DNA from: Rhodoferax sp.
GTDB taxonomy: Bacteria > Pseudomonadota > Gammaproteobacteria > Burkholderiales > Burkholderiaceae_C
Assembly: GCA_031291295.1 (NCBI GenBank)
Contig: JARLJI010000136.1
Coordinates: 1-64,000, forward strand
Length of the DNA: 64,000 nt
Direction: 5' to 3'
Each line of letters begins with the position of its first letter. Within the stretch, counting starts at the first letter, position 1. Positions 30,852-41,014 of this stretch are shown one piece after another. A program made the position numbers and the translations under genes. A model generated the notes under the pieces. That model did not search any database and had not been told where the DNA came from. It was given only the letters and a program-made list of their open reading frames with translations.

Positions 30852-31430
30852 ATGACCGCGTATAAAGCCCTGCTCACGCAGGTTCGCGCCTGCACCCTGT
30901 GCGCCGCGCACCTGCCGCATGGCGTGCGGCCCGTGCTGCAGCTGCACCCGCAGGCACGCATCCTGATTGCCAGCCAGGCGCCGGGCCGCAAGGTGCATGC
31001 ATCGGGCATTCCCTTCGACGATGCCAGCGGCAACCGTTTGCGCGAGTGGATGGGCATCACGCGCGAGGTGTTCTACGACCCCAAACAGGTCGCCATCGTG
31101 CCCATGGGCCTGTGCTTTCCCGGCACGGGAAAATCCGGCGACCTGCCGCCCCGGTCCGAATGCGCGCCCGCCTGGCGCCAACCGCTGCTCGGCCAGTTGC
31201 GCCACCTGGAGTTGACGCTGGTGATCGGACAGTATGCGCAGGCGTATCACCTGGGCGCGCAGCACGCGTCGCTCACCGACGCCGTGCAAGCATGGCGCAG
31301 CCATTGGCCAGACGTCCTGCCGCTGCCCCACCCGAGCCCGCGAAACAACCTGTGGCTGCGCCGCAATCCGTGGTTCGCGGTCGAGGTGCTGCCGGCGCTT
31401 CGCAGCCGTGTGGCGGAACTGCTGGCTTAG
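30852..31430 (+). CDS. Uracil-DNA glycosylase family protein
   Basis: This 192-residue protein belongs to the uracil-DNA glycosylase superfamily. Motif A is in SQAPGRKVHASGIPFDDASG and motif B in LPLPHPSPRNN. Only one N-terminal Cys pair (CTLC) is seen, so the Fe-S cluster of families 4 and 5 is probably incomplete. Close relatives are annotated as uracil-DNA glycosylase family proteins of the HI_0220.2 type; substrate range is not established. It should act in DNA base repair in the cytoplasm. It follows murI after 72 bases containing a repeat copy. Confidence 0.8.
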   Translation: MTAYKALLTQVRACTLCAAHLPHGVRPVLQLHPQARILIASQAPGRKVHASGIPFDDASGNRLREWMGITREVFYDPKQVAIVPMGLCFPGTGKSGDLPPRSECAPAWRQPLLGQLRHLELTLVIGQYAQAYHLGAQHASLTDAVQAWRSHWPDVLPLPHPSPRNNLWLRRNPWFAVEVLPALRSRVAELLA

Positions 31431-31622
31431 CCAAGCCAGTGTTCCAGGGTTCGCAACGCGGTCGCCGCGAGCGAGGTTTGCACGGATGAGTTTCAGATGA
31501 TTCTGGAATACCGCGCGCGGTTGCGGTCCGCCCGCAAATAGCGGTCAAAGACCATGGCGACGGTGCGCCCAAAAAACCGGCAAAGCTTCGTGCATAGTGC
31601 CTCGCACCCGGCACTGCGAACC

Positions 31623-31636
31623 TTGACATAAATCAA
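31623..31636. promoter_or_regulatory. FNR box before narX
   Basis: TTGAC-ATAA-ATCAA matches the FNR consensus at 9 of 10 and lies 53 bases before the narX ATG. I find no -10-like hexamer at the class II distance, so the exact start is unclear, but the location fits anaerobic control of narXL. The rest of the 258-base gap after the glycosylase gene shows nothing clear. Confidence 0.6.
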
Positions 31637-31688
31637 ACGGCATCGATGCAGCATGGCCCCTTGGAGGAATCGGGAGCAAACTGCCGCC

Positions 31689-33611
31689 ATGAGTTCAAAA
31701 AAGCAATGGGGCCTGGGCACCAAGCTGGTTCTGCTGGGCACCCCTTTCCTGCTGATGGCGCTGCTGCTGATTTCCTCCACCCTTTGGGTGTCATGGCAGC
31801 TCGATGGAGGCGCCGCTGCAGTGAACGAAGCCGGCCGCATGCGCATGCAGGCGTACGCCATGGCGCTGTCGGTCAGCACCGCGGACGCGCAGGCCCTGTC
31901 CAGGCAGGCGGCGGAGTTTGGCGACAGCCTGAAGTTGCTGCGCAGCGGAGACCCGGAGCGCCCGCTGCTGGTGCCTTGGGACGAGACCGTGCAAAGCCGC
32001 TTTGCCGTGATAGAGCGGGAGTGGGCAGTTTTTCGCAACCACTGGGTGTTGACCCGACCGGACTCCGTGGCAGATTTGGGGGCGGACACCATGGTGTTCA
32101 CCAGCCATATCGACGCCCTCGTGGCCGGCATCGAAGCACATATGTCCCGCTGGACGACCCTGCTGCATCTGCTCCAGCTGGCCATGATGGCATTGGCCGT
32201 GGTGAGCACGACCCTTCTGCTTTACTGCGGTTATTTGTACGTTCTCGAACCGGTCGAGCAGTTGAAAAAGGCCATTGAGCGGATTCAGGGAGGCGACTTT
32301 CATGCGCGGGTCGAGAAGGTCACCAGCGACGAGTTCGGCACGCTGGCCGAAGGCTTCAACGGCATGGCGCAACACCTGCAAACGATGTACCGCACACTGG
32401 AGAGCAAGGTCGCCGAGAAAACGGCGCAGCTGCAAGAAAAGAGCGCCCGGCTGGAGAGCTTGTACCAGGTCAATATGCTGGTCACCCAGGCGGACTCGCT
32501 CGACGAACTCGCCAAAGGTTTCGCGCAGAGCATCCAGCGCATTGCGCATGCGGACGGCGTGGCGCTGCGTTGGTCCAGCCATGCCAACGAGCGCTATCTC
32601 ATGCTGGCGGCGCAAGGGTTGCCCGCCTACATGCTGGAGGCGGAGCAATGCATCCACGCCGGCGACTGTCATTGCGGCACGCCGACTCACCTGCCGGGCT
32701 TGCGGATCATCCCCATCCAGGGTGAGCCCCGGACCACGCCGCTGCACTGCGCGAAGGCGGGCTTCGAGACGGTGATCAATATCCCCATCCGTCTGCATGA
32801 GCGGGTCATGGGTGAGGTGGACCTGTTCTTCCACGCCCGGATCGCGCTCTCGACCGGCGAGCGATCCCTGCTGGAGGCGCTCACCAGCCATCTGGCCAGT
32901 GCGATGGAAAATTTACGCCTGGACTCCCTGGAGAAGGAGGCGGCCGTCTCGCAGGAACGTCACCTGCTGGCGCGCGAGCTGCATGACTCCATCGCACAGT
33001 CGCTGGCCTTCCTGAAAATACAGGTGCAGTTGATGCGGGATGCCGTGCGCTCGCTCGACCGGCGCCAGATGGAACAGGTTCTGGATGAGATTGACACCGG
33101 CGTACGTGAAAGCTACGGTGACGTGCGCGAGTTGCTGCTGCACTTCCGCACCCGCACCAACACGGAAGACATTGAACCGGCGCTGGCCACGACATTGCAG
33201 AAGTTCGAACACCAGAGCGGCTTGAAAACAACCCTGCAGATGACTGGCTATGGCGTGTCCCTGCCCCCCGACCTGCAGATCCAGGTGCTGCACATCGTGC
33301 AGGAAGCGCTGTCGAATGTTCGCAAGCATGCACGCGCATCGCAAGTCTGGCTGGATGTGCAGCAGCAGCCTGAATGGCGCTTCGAAGTGCGCGATGATGG
33401 CATCGGCTTCGACGTCGACGGCAGCCCTTTCGACGACACCCATGTGGGTTTGCGCATCATGGCCGAACGTGCCGCGCGCATCGGCGCACGGCTCGAAGTG
33501 CTTTCCACCCGCGGCCGCGGAACCTCCATGGTGCTGACCTTGCCGCCGCTGCCCAGCACGCTGCCAGCCCTTGCCCCGGCTGCCAGGTTCGGCGCCACTA
33601 CCCCGAGCTGA
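31689..33611 (+). CDS. narX: Nitrate/nitrite sensor histidine kinase NarX
   Basis: NarX senses nitrate in the periplasm and phosphorylates NarL. The 640-residue protein has a first membrane helix (about 12-35) followed by the nitrate-binding P-box (about 45-60: NEAGRMRMQAY), a periplasmic domain, a second helix (about 155-180), HAMP, a cysteine-containing central module (AEQCIHAGDCHCGT), the phospho-acceptor His near 432 in ARELHDS, and an ATPase domain (VQEALSNVRKHA, DDGIGF). The ATG at 31689 puts the helix near the N-terminus; an ATG at 31653 lacks a ribosome site. narL follows after 5 bases. Confidence 0.93.
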   Translation: MSSKKQWGLGTKLVLLGTPFLLMALLLISSTLWVSWQLDGGAAAVNEAGRMRMQAYAMALSVSTADAQALSRQAAEFGDSLKLLRSGDPERPLLVPWDETVQSRFAVIEREWAVFRNHWVLTRPDSVADLGADTMVFTSHIDALVAGIEAHMSRWTTLLHLLQLAMMALAVVSTTLLLYCGYLYVLEPVEQLKKAIERIQGGDFHARVEKVTSDEFGTLAEGFNGMAQHLQTMYRTLESKVAEKTAQLQEKSARLESLYQVNMLVTQADSLDELAKGFAQSIQRIAHADGVALRWSSHANERYLMLAAQGLPAYMLEAEQCIHAGDCHCGTPTHLPGLRIIPIQGEPRTTPLHCAKAGFETVINIPIRLHERVMGEVDLFFHARIALSTGERSLLEALTSHLASAMENLRLDSLEKEAAVSQERHLLARELHDSIAQSLAFLKIQVQLMRDAVRSLDRRQMEQVLDEIDTGVRESYGDVRELLLHFRTRTNTEDIEPALATTLQKFEHQSGLKTTLQMTGYGVSLPPDLQIQVLHIVQEALSNVRKHARASQVWLDVQQQPEWRFEVRDDGIGFDVDGSPFDDTHVGLRIMAERAARIGARLEVLSTRGRGTSMVLTLPPLPSTLPALAPAARFGATTPS

Positions 33612-33616
33612 ACCCG

Positions 33617-34303
33617 ATGCCGCCAAGACCCTCACCCCCGATCCGCATCCTCGTCGTGGACGACCATTCCCTGTTCCGCCGGGGATTGACCGCGCTGCTC
33701 TCGCGTGAGCCCCAATTCGAGGTCATCGGCGACGCCGCCGACGCGGGTCAGGCCCAGCGGCGCGCCCAGGAACTCCAGCCCGACGTGATCTTGCTGGACA
33801 ACCACCTGCCCGGCGTGAATGGCGTGGATGCGCTGCCGGCCCTGCGCGAAGCGGCACCGCAAGCACGCATATTGATGCTCACCGTGAGCGAGGACGAGCG
33901 CGATCTGGCGGCCGCCCTGCGCGGCGGGGCCTGTGGCTACCTGCTCAAAACCATCGAAGGCGACCGCCTGGCAGCTGCCATCGAGCGCGCGATGCTCGGA
34001 GAGAGCATCGTGGCCGACGAGATGACCGGCAAGCTTGTCGCGGCCTACCGTGATGCCGCCAACGCGCCCGGGCATGACGCGCCCGCGCAGGAGGCGGCGG
34101 CAACGCCGTTTGATGCGCTGTCGCCGCGTGAGCTCGAGATCCTGCGCGGCATTGCGCACGGTGCGAGCAACAAGGAAATTGGCCGCAACCTCGGGATTGC
34201 GGAAGCAACCGTCAAGAACCATGTGCAGCAGGTGCTGCGCAAACTCAATGTGAGCTCACGCGTCCACGCCGCGGTTATCGCAACCGAAGGCGGCCTGACT
34301 TGA
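33617..34303 (+). CDS. narL: Nitrate response regulator NarL
   Basis: This 228-residue response regulator has a receiver domain (Asp15-Asp16; phospho-acceptor Asp61 in VILLDN) and a LuxR-type DNA-binding domain (LSPRELEILRGIAHGASNKEIG, then EATVKNHVQQVLRKL). It partners NarX just upstream. NarL controls nar, nir and nap genes at TACYYMT heptamers. I found no convincing heptamer pair in the 163 bases before narK1. Confidence 0.92.
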   Translation: MPPRPSPPIRILVVDDHSLFRRGLTALLSREPQFEVIGDAADAGQAQRRAQELQPDVILLDNHLPGVNGVDALPALREAAPQARILMLTVSEDERDLAAALRGGACGYLLKTIEGDRLAAAIERAMLGESIVADEMTGKLVAAYRDAANAPGHDAPAQEAAATPFDALSPRELEILRGIAHGASNKEIGRNLGIAEATVKNHVQQVLRKLNVSSRVHAAVIATEGGLT

Positions 34304-34336
34304 TCCAGCGCAAGTAAGGGGCTTATTGCCCGCGGG

Positions 34337-34354
34337 ATGGTTCTTTGGAACCAT
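34337..34354. repeat. 7-bp inverted repeat before narK1
   Basis: ATGGTTC-TTTG-GAACCAT is a perfect palindrome 34 bases after narL and 113 bases before narK1. It could be a weak transcript-end hairpin or an operator. No T-run follows. Confidence 0.4.
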
Positions 34355-34466
34355 GTCATCGCCTCGTCCCTCATCCTTTTGAGGTGCCCGTGTGGCTCCA
34401 CAGGAGGATGTTGAAGCCAGCGAATGACTCCTACAGTCAGTTCATGCAAAAACAGGAACTCGGGTC

Positions 34467-35723
34467 ATGAGCAGGAAGAGCCAGGCGCTGTCGGTGCTGA
34501 TCGTCAGCACACTGGCTTTCACCGTGTGCTTCATGGTGTGGATGATGTTTGGCGTGATCGGCATCCCGATCAAAAAAGCACTCCACCTGAATGCCACGGA
34601 GTTCGGCCTGCTGGCCGCAATGCCTGTGCTGACCGGGTCCCTGGTTCGGGTGCCGCTCGGCATGTGGACCGACAAATTCGGCGGGCGCATTGTGATGTTT
34701 GTGCTGATGCTGCTGTGCGTCGTGCCCATCTACCTGATTTCCCACGCCACGCTGTACTGGCACTACCTGGTGCTTGGTCTTTTTGTGGGTCTGGCCGGTG
34801 GCTCTTTTTCGGTCGGCACACCCTACGTTGCACGCTGGTTTCCCAAAAACCGCCAGGGCTTTGCCATGGGCGTGTACGGCGCGGGGAACTCCGGCGCCGC
34901 CGTCAACAAGTTCGTGGCCCCAACCCTGATGGTGGCCTTTGGCTGGGCCGTCGTGCCGCAGGTGTACGCGGTCGTGATGCTCGCAGCCGCGTTGCTGTTC
35001 TGGCTCTTCAGCTACCAGGATCCGGCCCATCGGGTCGATTCGAAAATCACCTGGCGCGAGCAGCTCGCCGCCCTGAAGGATCCCAAGGTCTGGAAACTCT
35101 GCCAGTTCTACTCCATCGTGTTCGGCGGCTATGTCGCCATGAGCCTGTGGATGGTGCAGTACTACGTGGGCGAATATGGCTTCGACATCCGCGCCGCCGC
35201 GCTGCTTGCCGCCTGTTTCTCGCTGCCCGGCGGCGTGCTGCGCGCGGCCGGCGGCTGGCTGTCGGACAAGTACGGCGCCCATTCGGTGACATGGTGGGTC
35301 CTGTGGGTCAGCTGGATCTGCCTGTTTCTGCTGAGCTACCCGCAAACCAGCTTCACCATTCTGACCGCGAACGGCGAGAAAACATTCCATGTCGGCCTGA
35401 ATGTCTGGGCTTTCACCGGACTCATGTTTGTGCTCGGCATTGCCTGGGCGTTCGGCAAGGCCTCCGTATTCAAGTACATCGCGGACGACTATCCCGCCAA
35501 CATCGGCGTCATCTCGGGCGTGGTCGGCCTGGCCGGCGGGCTCGGCGGTTTTGTGCTGCCGATCCTGTTCGGCGTCCTGATGGACCTGACGGGCATCCGT
35601 TCGAGCGCCTTCATGCTGCTGTACGGCGTGGTCTGGGTCTCGCTCATCTGGATGTACTTCACCGAGGTCAGGCGCACGGCCGTGGTCGGCGACCAGGCCA
35701 AAGACTTTGGCCTGCAAGGCTGA
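34467..35723 (+). CDS. narK1: Nitrate transporter NarK1 (MFS)
   Basis: This 418-residue transporter has 12 predicted helices. It has the nitrate/nitrite porter signature features GxGNSG-like (GAGNSGAAVNKF) in helix 5 and a conserved Arg in helix 2 (LVRVPLGMWTDKFGG). NarK1-type proteins are thought to bring nitrate in by proton symport. The N-terminus MSRKSQALSV is short, unlike the longer one in the next gene. The pair narK1-narK2 before narGHJI is usual in denitrifying proteobacteria. Confidence 0.9.
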   Translation: MSRKSQALSVLIVSTLAFTVCFMVWMMFGVIGIPIKKALHLNATEFGLLAAMPVLTGSLVRVPLGMWTDKFGGRIVMFVLMLLCVVPIYLISHATLYWHYLVLGLFVGLAGGSFSVGTPYVARWFPKNRQGFAMGVYGAGNSGAAVNKFVAPTLMVAFGWAVVPQVYAVVMLAAALLFWLFSYQDPAHRVDSKITWREQLAALKDPKVWKLCQFYSIVFGGYVAMSLWMVQYYVGEYGFDIRAAALLAACFSLPGGVLRAAGGWLSDKYGAHSVTWWVLWVSWICLFLLSYPQTSFTILTANGEKTFHVGLNVWAFTGLMFVLGIAWAFGKASVFKYIADDYPANIGVISGVVGLAGGLGGFVLPILFGVLMDLTGIRSSAFMLLYGVVWVSLIWMYFTEVRRTAVVGDQAKDFGLQG

Positions 35724-35757
35724 AGGCAAACATTTCCATCAAGAAACGGAATTCACC

Positions 35758-37173
35758 ATGACAACATCGGCATCAGGAACCACCGGCACCGGCAAACTGC
35801 TGACCCTGTGGACTCCGGAGGACAGAGCCTTCTGGGCAGAAGAAGGCAAGGCCATCGCGAATCGGAATCTATGGATTTCCATTCCCGCCTTGTTCCTCGC
35901 CTTCGCCGTCTGGATGGTGTGGAGCGCCGTGGTCGTGCAGTTGCCCGCCGTCGGTTTCAAATACAGCACGGACGAGCTGTTCTGGCTGGCCGCCCTGCCC
36001 TCGCTGGCCGGCGCCACGCTGCGCATTTTTTATTCGTTCATGGTGCCCATCGTTGGCGGGCGGCGCTGGACCGTGCTCTCCACGCTGTCACTCCTGATTC
36101 CCGCCATCGGCATCGGGTTTGCCGTGCAAGACCTGCAAACGCCGTACTGGGTGATGCTCACTCTGGCCGCGTTGTGCGGCTTTGGCGGCGGCAACTTCAG
36201 CTCCAGCATGTCCAACATCAGTTTCTTCTTTCCCAAAGAGCGCAAGGGCTCGGCCCTCGGCCTCAATGCCGGGCTGGGCAACCTGGGGGTTTCTGCCGTC
36301 CAGTTCATGGTGCCGCTGGTGATTTCCGTCGGGATTTTCGGCTGGTTCGGCGGCGACACCCGAACCGTGCCGATGCCTGGCGGGGTCATGAAGCAAATCT
36401 GGCTGCAAAACGCAGCCTTCGTCTGGGTCATTCCGATTTTGGTTACGTCATTGCTGGCCTATCTGATGATGAACGACATCGCCGACGCCAAAGCCTCTTT
36501 CTCGGAGCAGGCCGTGATTTTCAAGCGCAAACACAACTGGGTGATGTGCTGGCTGTACCTCGGGACCTTCGGCTCCTTCATTGGCTTTTCGGCCGGGTTT
36601 CCGCTGCTGATCAAGAGCCAGTTTCCTGGCGTGAACCCGCTGGAATTCGCCTGGATGGGGCCATTTTTAGGTGCCTTGATCCGACCCGTGGGCGGCTGGC
36701 TGGCCGACAAGATGGGGGGCGCCCGCGTGAGCCTGTGGACCTTCGTCGCCATGGCTGCGGGCGTCTATGGCGTGATGCAGTATTTGCCGCACGGCGGCGC
36801 CGGCGGGAATCTGACCGGATTTTTCCTGTGCTTCATGGCGCTGTTTCTCGCCTCGGGCGTCGGCAACGGCTCCACGTTTCGCATGATCCCGGTGATCTTC
36901 ATGGATGAATGCCTGGAAGCCGTGCGCGGCCAAGGCCCCGAGGCACAGGCTCAAGCGGCCAAGGAAGGCACCAAGCAGGGCGCAGCCGTACTGGGATTCA
37001 CGGCGGCCATGGGCGCCTATGGCGGCTTCTTTATTCCCAAAAGCTACGGAACCTCCATCGCCATGACAGGCAGCCCTCATGCAGCGCTGTGGTGGTTCAT
37101 CGTTTTCTATATCACCTGCATCGCTGTGACCTGGTGGTTCTATGCCCGCCGCGGCGCAGAGCGGCCGTGCTGA
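35758..37173 (+). CDS. narK2: Nitrate/nitrite antiporter NarK2 (MFS)
   Basis: This 471-residue transporter has 12 predicted helices, with the Arg-containing helix 2 (LRIFYSFMVPIVGGRRW), a Gly-rich helix 5 signature (GFGGGNFSSSMSNISFFFPK) and GLNAGLGNLGVS. The extended C-terminal half and extra loop near residue 380-400 are typical of NarK2. It should exchange incoming nitrate for outgoing nitrite. The start MTTSASGTTG at 35758 lies 34 bases behind narK1. It is followed after 38 bases by narG. Confidence 0.9.
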   Translation: MTTSASGTTGTGKLLTLWTPEDRAFWAEEGKAIANRNLWISIPALFLAFAVWMVWSAVVVQLPAVGFKYSTDELFWLAALPSLAGATLRIFYSFMVPIVGGRRWTVLSTLSLLIPAIGIGFAVQDLQTPYWVMLTLAALCGFGGGNFSSSMSNISFFFPKERKGSALGLNAGLGNLGVSAVQFMVPLVISVGIFGWFGGDTRTVPMPGGVMKQIWLQNAAFVWVIPILVTSLLAYLMMNDIADAKASFSEQAVIFKRKHNWVMCWLYLGTFGSFIGFSAGFPLLIKSQFPGVNPLEFAWMGPFLGALIRPVGGWLADKMGGARVSLWTFVAMAAGVYGVMQYLPHGGAGGNLTGFFLCFMALFLASGVGNGSTFRMIPVIFMDECLEAVRGQGPEAQAQAAKEGTKQGAAVLGFTAAMGAYGGFFIPKSYGTSIAMTGSPHAALWWFIVFYITCIAVTWWFYARRGAERPC

Positions 37174-37211
37174 ACCGCACCCGCAAATCCCCCTTACTTT
37201 GAGGAAACAAG

Positions 37212-40200
37212 ATGAGCCACTTTCTTGACCGACTGAACTATTTTTCCAACCCCAAAGAGACGTTTTCCGGGGATCATGGGGTGACCACCGGAGAAGACCG
37301 GACCTGGGAAGATGCTTACCGCAACCGCTGGGCGCACGACAAGATCGTGCGCTCCACGCACGGCGTCAATTGCACAGGTTCGTGCTCCTGGAAAATTTAC
37401 GTCAAGGGCGGCATCGTCACCTGGGAGACGCAGCAAACCGACTATCCGCGCACGCGCTGGGACATGCCGAACCACGAGCCGCGCGGCTGCTCGCGGGGCG
37501 CCAGCTACAGCTGGTACCTGTACAGCGCGAACCGCGTGAAATACCCCATGGTGCGCGGCCGGCTGCTCAAGGCCTGGCGCGAAGCACGCATCGCGCACGA
37601 CCCGGTGGATGCGTGGGCCAGCATTGTCCAGTCCGACGCCAGACGGCGGGACTACCAGAGCGTGCGCGGACTCGGCGGCTTTGTGCGCTCCACCTGGGAC
37701 GAGGTCAACGAGATCGTTGCAGCCTCCAACGTCTACACCATCAAGAAGCATGGGCCGGACCGCATTGTCGGGTTCTCGCCGATTCCAGCGATGTCGATGA
37801 TCAGCTACGCCTCGGGCAGCCGCTATCTGTCGCTGATCGGCGGTGTGAACCTGAGTTTTTACGACTGGTACTGCGATTTGCCGCCCAGCAGCCCCCAAGT
37901 CTGGGGGGAGCAGACCGATGTGCCCGAGTCGGCCGACTGGTACAACTCCACCTTCATCATGGCCTGGGGCTCGAATGTGCCGCAGACCCGCACGCCCGAC
38001 GCGCACTTCTTCACCGAGGTGCGTTACAAGGGCGCCAAAATTATTTCGATCACGCCCGACTACTCCGAGGTCGCGAAGCTGGCAGACCTGTGGCTGCATC
38101 CCAAGCAGGGCACCGACGCAGCCGTCGCCATGGCCATGGGCCACGTGATCCTGAAGGAGTTCTACTTCGACAGGCGCAGTGAGTATTTCGACAATTACGC
38201 ACGGCGCTACACCGATCTGCCGATGCTGGTGATGCTCAAGGAGCACACGACTGCCGCCGGCGACAAGATCATGGTCCCGGATCGCTATGTGCGCGCCTCG
38301 GACTTCAACGGCAAGCTGGGCCAGGCCAACAACCCCGAATGGAAGACCGTTGCCTTCGACGAGGTGGGCAAGGTCGTGCTGCCGAATGGCGCGATAGGCT
38401 TTCGCTGGGGTCCCGAGGGCCGCGCCGATGAGGGCCAGTGGAATCTCGAAGCCAAGGAAGCGCGTCACGGCAACGAGGTGAAACTCAAACTGTCACTGCT
38501 GGAGGGCGACAAACTGGGCACCACCACGGTCCGGGTCGGTTTTCCATATTTCGGCAACGTCGAGAATCCGCATTACACCAACAACCCGGGCGATGACATC
38601 ACCGTGCGCACCGTGCCGGCCCACCTGATTTCGCTCGGCAAGGAGGGTGACAAGCGCGAGGTCCTCGTGACCACCGTGTTCGACCTGCTGGCGGCCAATT
38701 ACGGGATCGCGCGGGGACTGCCTGGCGAACACGTCGCGCAAAGCTATGACGACAACGCGCCCTACACACCGGCCTGGCAGGAGCAAATCACGGGGGTGCC
38801 GCGCGAGCAGGTCATCACGGTGGCACGGCAGTTTGCCGACAACGCGGAAAAGACCCAGGGCAAGTCGATGATCATCATCGGCGCGGGCATGAACCACTGG
38901 TACAACTGCGACATGAACTACCGCGGCATCATCAACATGCTGATGATGTGCGGTTGCATCGGCAAGAGCGGCGGTGGCTGGGCCCACTATGTGGGCCAGG
39001 AGAAGCTGCGGCCACAAACCGGCTGGACGGCCCTCGCCTTTGCGCTCGACTGGATCCGCCCGCCGCGCCAGATGAATTCCACCAGTTTTTTCTACGCGCA
39101 TACCGACCAGTGGCGCTACGAAAAACTCGGCCTGGAAGAAGTACTGTCACCGCTGGCCGACAAGAAAACATATGGCGGCAGCATGATCGACTACAACGTG
39201 CGCGCCGAGCGCATGGGGTGGCTGCCATCGGCACCGCAACTGCAAACCAACCCACTGCAGGTCGTGCGCGATGCACAGGCCGCAGGCGTCGATCCTCGGG
39301 ACTATGCGGTCAAGGGCCTGAAGGACGGCTCCTTGAAGATGAGTTGCACCGACCCCGATCACCCCGACAACTGGCCGCGCAACATGTTCGTGTGGCGCTC
39401 CAACATCCTGGGCTCGTCCGGCAAGGGACACGAGTACTTCCTCAAGCATCTGCTCGGCACGACCCACGGCGTGCAGGGGAAAGATCTGGGTGCGGACCAG
39501 GCCAAGCCCACCGAAGTGGTGTGGCACGACAAGGCCCCGGAAGGCAAGCTCGACCTGCTCGTCACGCTGGACTTTCGCATGAGCACCACCTGCCTGTACA
39601 GCGACATTGTGTTGCCCACCGCCACCTGGTACGAAAAAAACGACCTCAATACCAGTGACATGCATCCCTTCATCCACCCGCTGTCCACCGCCGTGGACCC
39701 GGCCTGGCAATCGAGGAGCGACTGGGAAATCTACAAGGGCTTCGCCAGGAAGTTCAGTGAGGTTTGCGTTGGGCATCTGGGCGTGGAGCGCGAGCTGGTA
39801 CTGACACCCCTGATGCACGATAGCCCGTCCGAGCTGGCCCAACCTTTCGAGGTGAAGGACTGGAAGCGCGGCGAATGCGATTTGATTCCGGGCAAGACGG
39901 CCCCGAACCTTCAGGTGATCGAACGTGACTACCCCAACGTCTACAAGCGCTTCACGGCGCTGGGTCCCCTGATGGGCAAAGTTGGCAACGGCGGCAAGGG
40001 CATCAGCTGGAATACCCAAACGGAGGTCAGGCAGCTCGGCGAACTCAGCGGTCTGGTCACAGCGGAAGGTGCCACCTGCGGCATGCCGAAGATCGACACC
40101 GACATCGACGCCGCCGAGACCGTGCTGATGCTGGCGCCGGAGACCAACGGCCATGTGGCCGTCAAGGCTTGGGCTGCGCTGGGCAAGCAGACCGGCATTG

Positions 40201-40994
40201 ACCACACCCACCTGGCGCTGCACCGCGAGGATGAAAAAATCCGCTTCCGCGACATCCAGGCGCAACCCCGCAAGATCATCAGCTCGCCGACCTGGAGCGG
40301 CATCGAATCCGAGACCGTTTCGTACAACGCCGGCTACACCAATGTGCACGAGTTGATTCCCTGGCGCACCTTGACCGGGCGCCAGCAGTTCTATCTCGAC
40401 CACCCCTGGATGATTGCGTTCGGCGAAGGCCTGGCGAGCTACCGCCCGCCAGTGGACCTGAAGACGACCGCCGGCATGCAAGGCATCAAACCCAACGGCA
40501 ATCCCGAGATTGCGCTGAGCTTCATCACACCGCACCAGAAGTGGGGCATCCACTCCACCTACACCGACAACCTGCTGATGCTCACGCTCAGCCGCGGTGG
40601 GCCCTGCGTGTGGATCAGCGAAGACGATGCGAAGCGAGTCGGGATCGTGGACAACGACTGGATCGAATTGTTCAACATCAACGGCGCGCTCACGGCCCGT
40701 GCTGTCGTGAGCCAGCGGGTACTGCCCGGCATGGTCATGATGTACCACGCCCAGGAAAAGATCGTCAACACACCGGGCTCGGAGATCACCGGCGCGCGCG
40801 GCGGTATTCACAATTCGGTGACACGCATCGTGCTCAAGCCGACGCACATGATCGGTGGCTATGCGCAGTTCAGCTACGGTTTCAACTACTACGGCACGAT
40901 CGGCACCAATCGCGACGAATTCGTGCTGGTTCGAAAAATGGCCAAGGTCGACTGGCTGGATACACCCGCCACGGTGGCCCCCGCGACCGCCTGA
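37212..40994 (+). CDS. narG: Respiratory nitrate reductase alpha subunit
   Basis: NarG is the cytoplasmic catalytic subunit (1260 residues) that reduces nitrate to nitrite at a molybdenum bis-guanine-dinucleotide cofactor. The ligands of the FS0 4Fe-4S cluster are His50, Cys54, Cys58 and Cys93, in THGVNCTGSCSW and PRGCSRG. WETQQTDYPRTR and the NEPRG-like region match E. coli NarG closely. GAGGAA precedes the ATG. It is part of narK1K2GHJI-ppi. Length and motifs are normal, with no sign of damage. Confidence 0.97.
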   Translation: MSHFLDRLNYFSNPKETFSGDHGVTTGEDRTWEDAYRNRWAHDKIVRSTHGVNCTGSCSWKIYVKGGIVTWETQQTDYPRTRWDMPNHEPRGCSRGASYSWYLYSANRVKYPMVRGRLLKAWREARIAHDPVDAWASIVQSDARRRDYQSVRGLGGFVRSTWDEVNEIVAASNVYTIKKHGPDRIVGFSPIPAMSMISYASGSRYLSLIGGVNLSFYDWYCDLPPSSPQVWGEQTDVPESADWYNSTFIMAWGSNVPQTRTPDAHFFTEVRYKGAKIISITPDYSEVAKLADLWLHPKQGTDAAVAMAMGHVILKEFYFDRRSEYFDNYARRYTDLPMLVMLKEHTTAAGDKIMVPDRYVRASDFNGKLGQANNPEWKTVAFDEVGKVVLPNGAIGFRWGPEGRADEGQWNLEAKEARHGNEVKLKLSLLEGDKLGTTTVRVGFPYFGNVENPHYTNNPGDDITVRTVPAHLISLGKEGDKREVLVTTVFDLLAANYGIARGLPGEHVAQSYDDNAPYTPAWQEQITGVPREQVITVARQFADNAEKTQGKSMIIIGAGMNHWYNCDMNYRGIINMLMMCGCIGKSGGGWAHYVGQEKLRPQTGWTALAFALDWIRPPRQMNSTSFFYAHTDQWRYEKLGLEEVLSPLADKKTYGGSMIDYNVRAERMGWLPSAPQLQTNPLQVVRDAQAAGVDPRDYAVKGLKDGSLKMSCTDPDHPDNWPRNMFVWRSNILGSSGKGHEYFLKHLLGTTHGVQGKDLGADQAKPTEVVWHDKAPEGKLDLLVTLDFRMSTTCLYSDIVLPTATWYEKNDLNTSDMHPFIHPLSTAVDPAWQSRSDWEIYKGFARKFSEVCVGHLGVERELVLTPLMHDSPSELAQPFEVKDWKRGECDLIPGKTAPNLQVIERDYPNVYKRFTALGPLMGKVGNGGKGISWNTQTEVRQLGELSGLVTAEGATCGMPKIDTDIDAAETVLMLAPETNGHVAVKAWAALGKQTGIDHTHLALHREDEKIRFRDIQAQPRKIISSPTWSGIESETVSYNAGYTNVHELIPWRTLTGRQQFYLDHPWMIAFGEGLASYRPPVDLKTTAGMQGIKPNGNPEIALSFITPHQKWGIHSTYTDNLLMLTLSRGGPCVWISEDDAKRVGIVDNDWIELFNINGALTARAVVSQRVLPGMVMMYHAQEKIVNTPGSEITGARGGIHNSVTRIVLKPTHMIGGYAQFSYGFNYYGTIGTNRDEFVLVRKMAKVDWLDTPATVAPATA

Positions 40995-41014
40995 CCCGCA
41001 CAAGGAGAATCCGC

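Noticed and set aside
34300-34313. FNR box before narK1 (TTGAT-CCAG-CGCAA)
   Set aside because: One half-site is poor, no convincing -10 lies at the right distance, and it is over 150 bases from the gene; kept only as a remark.
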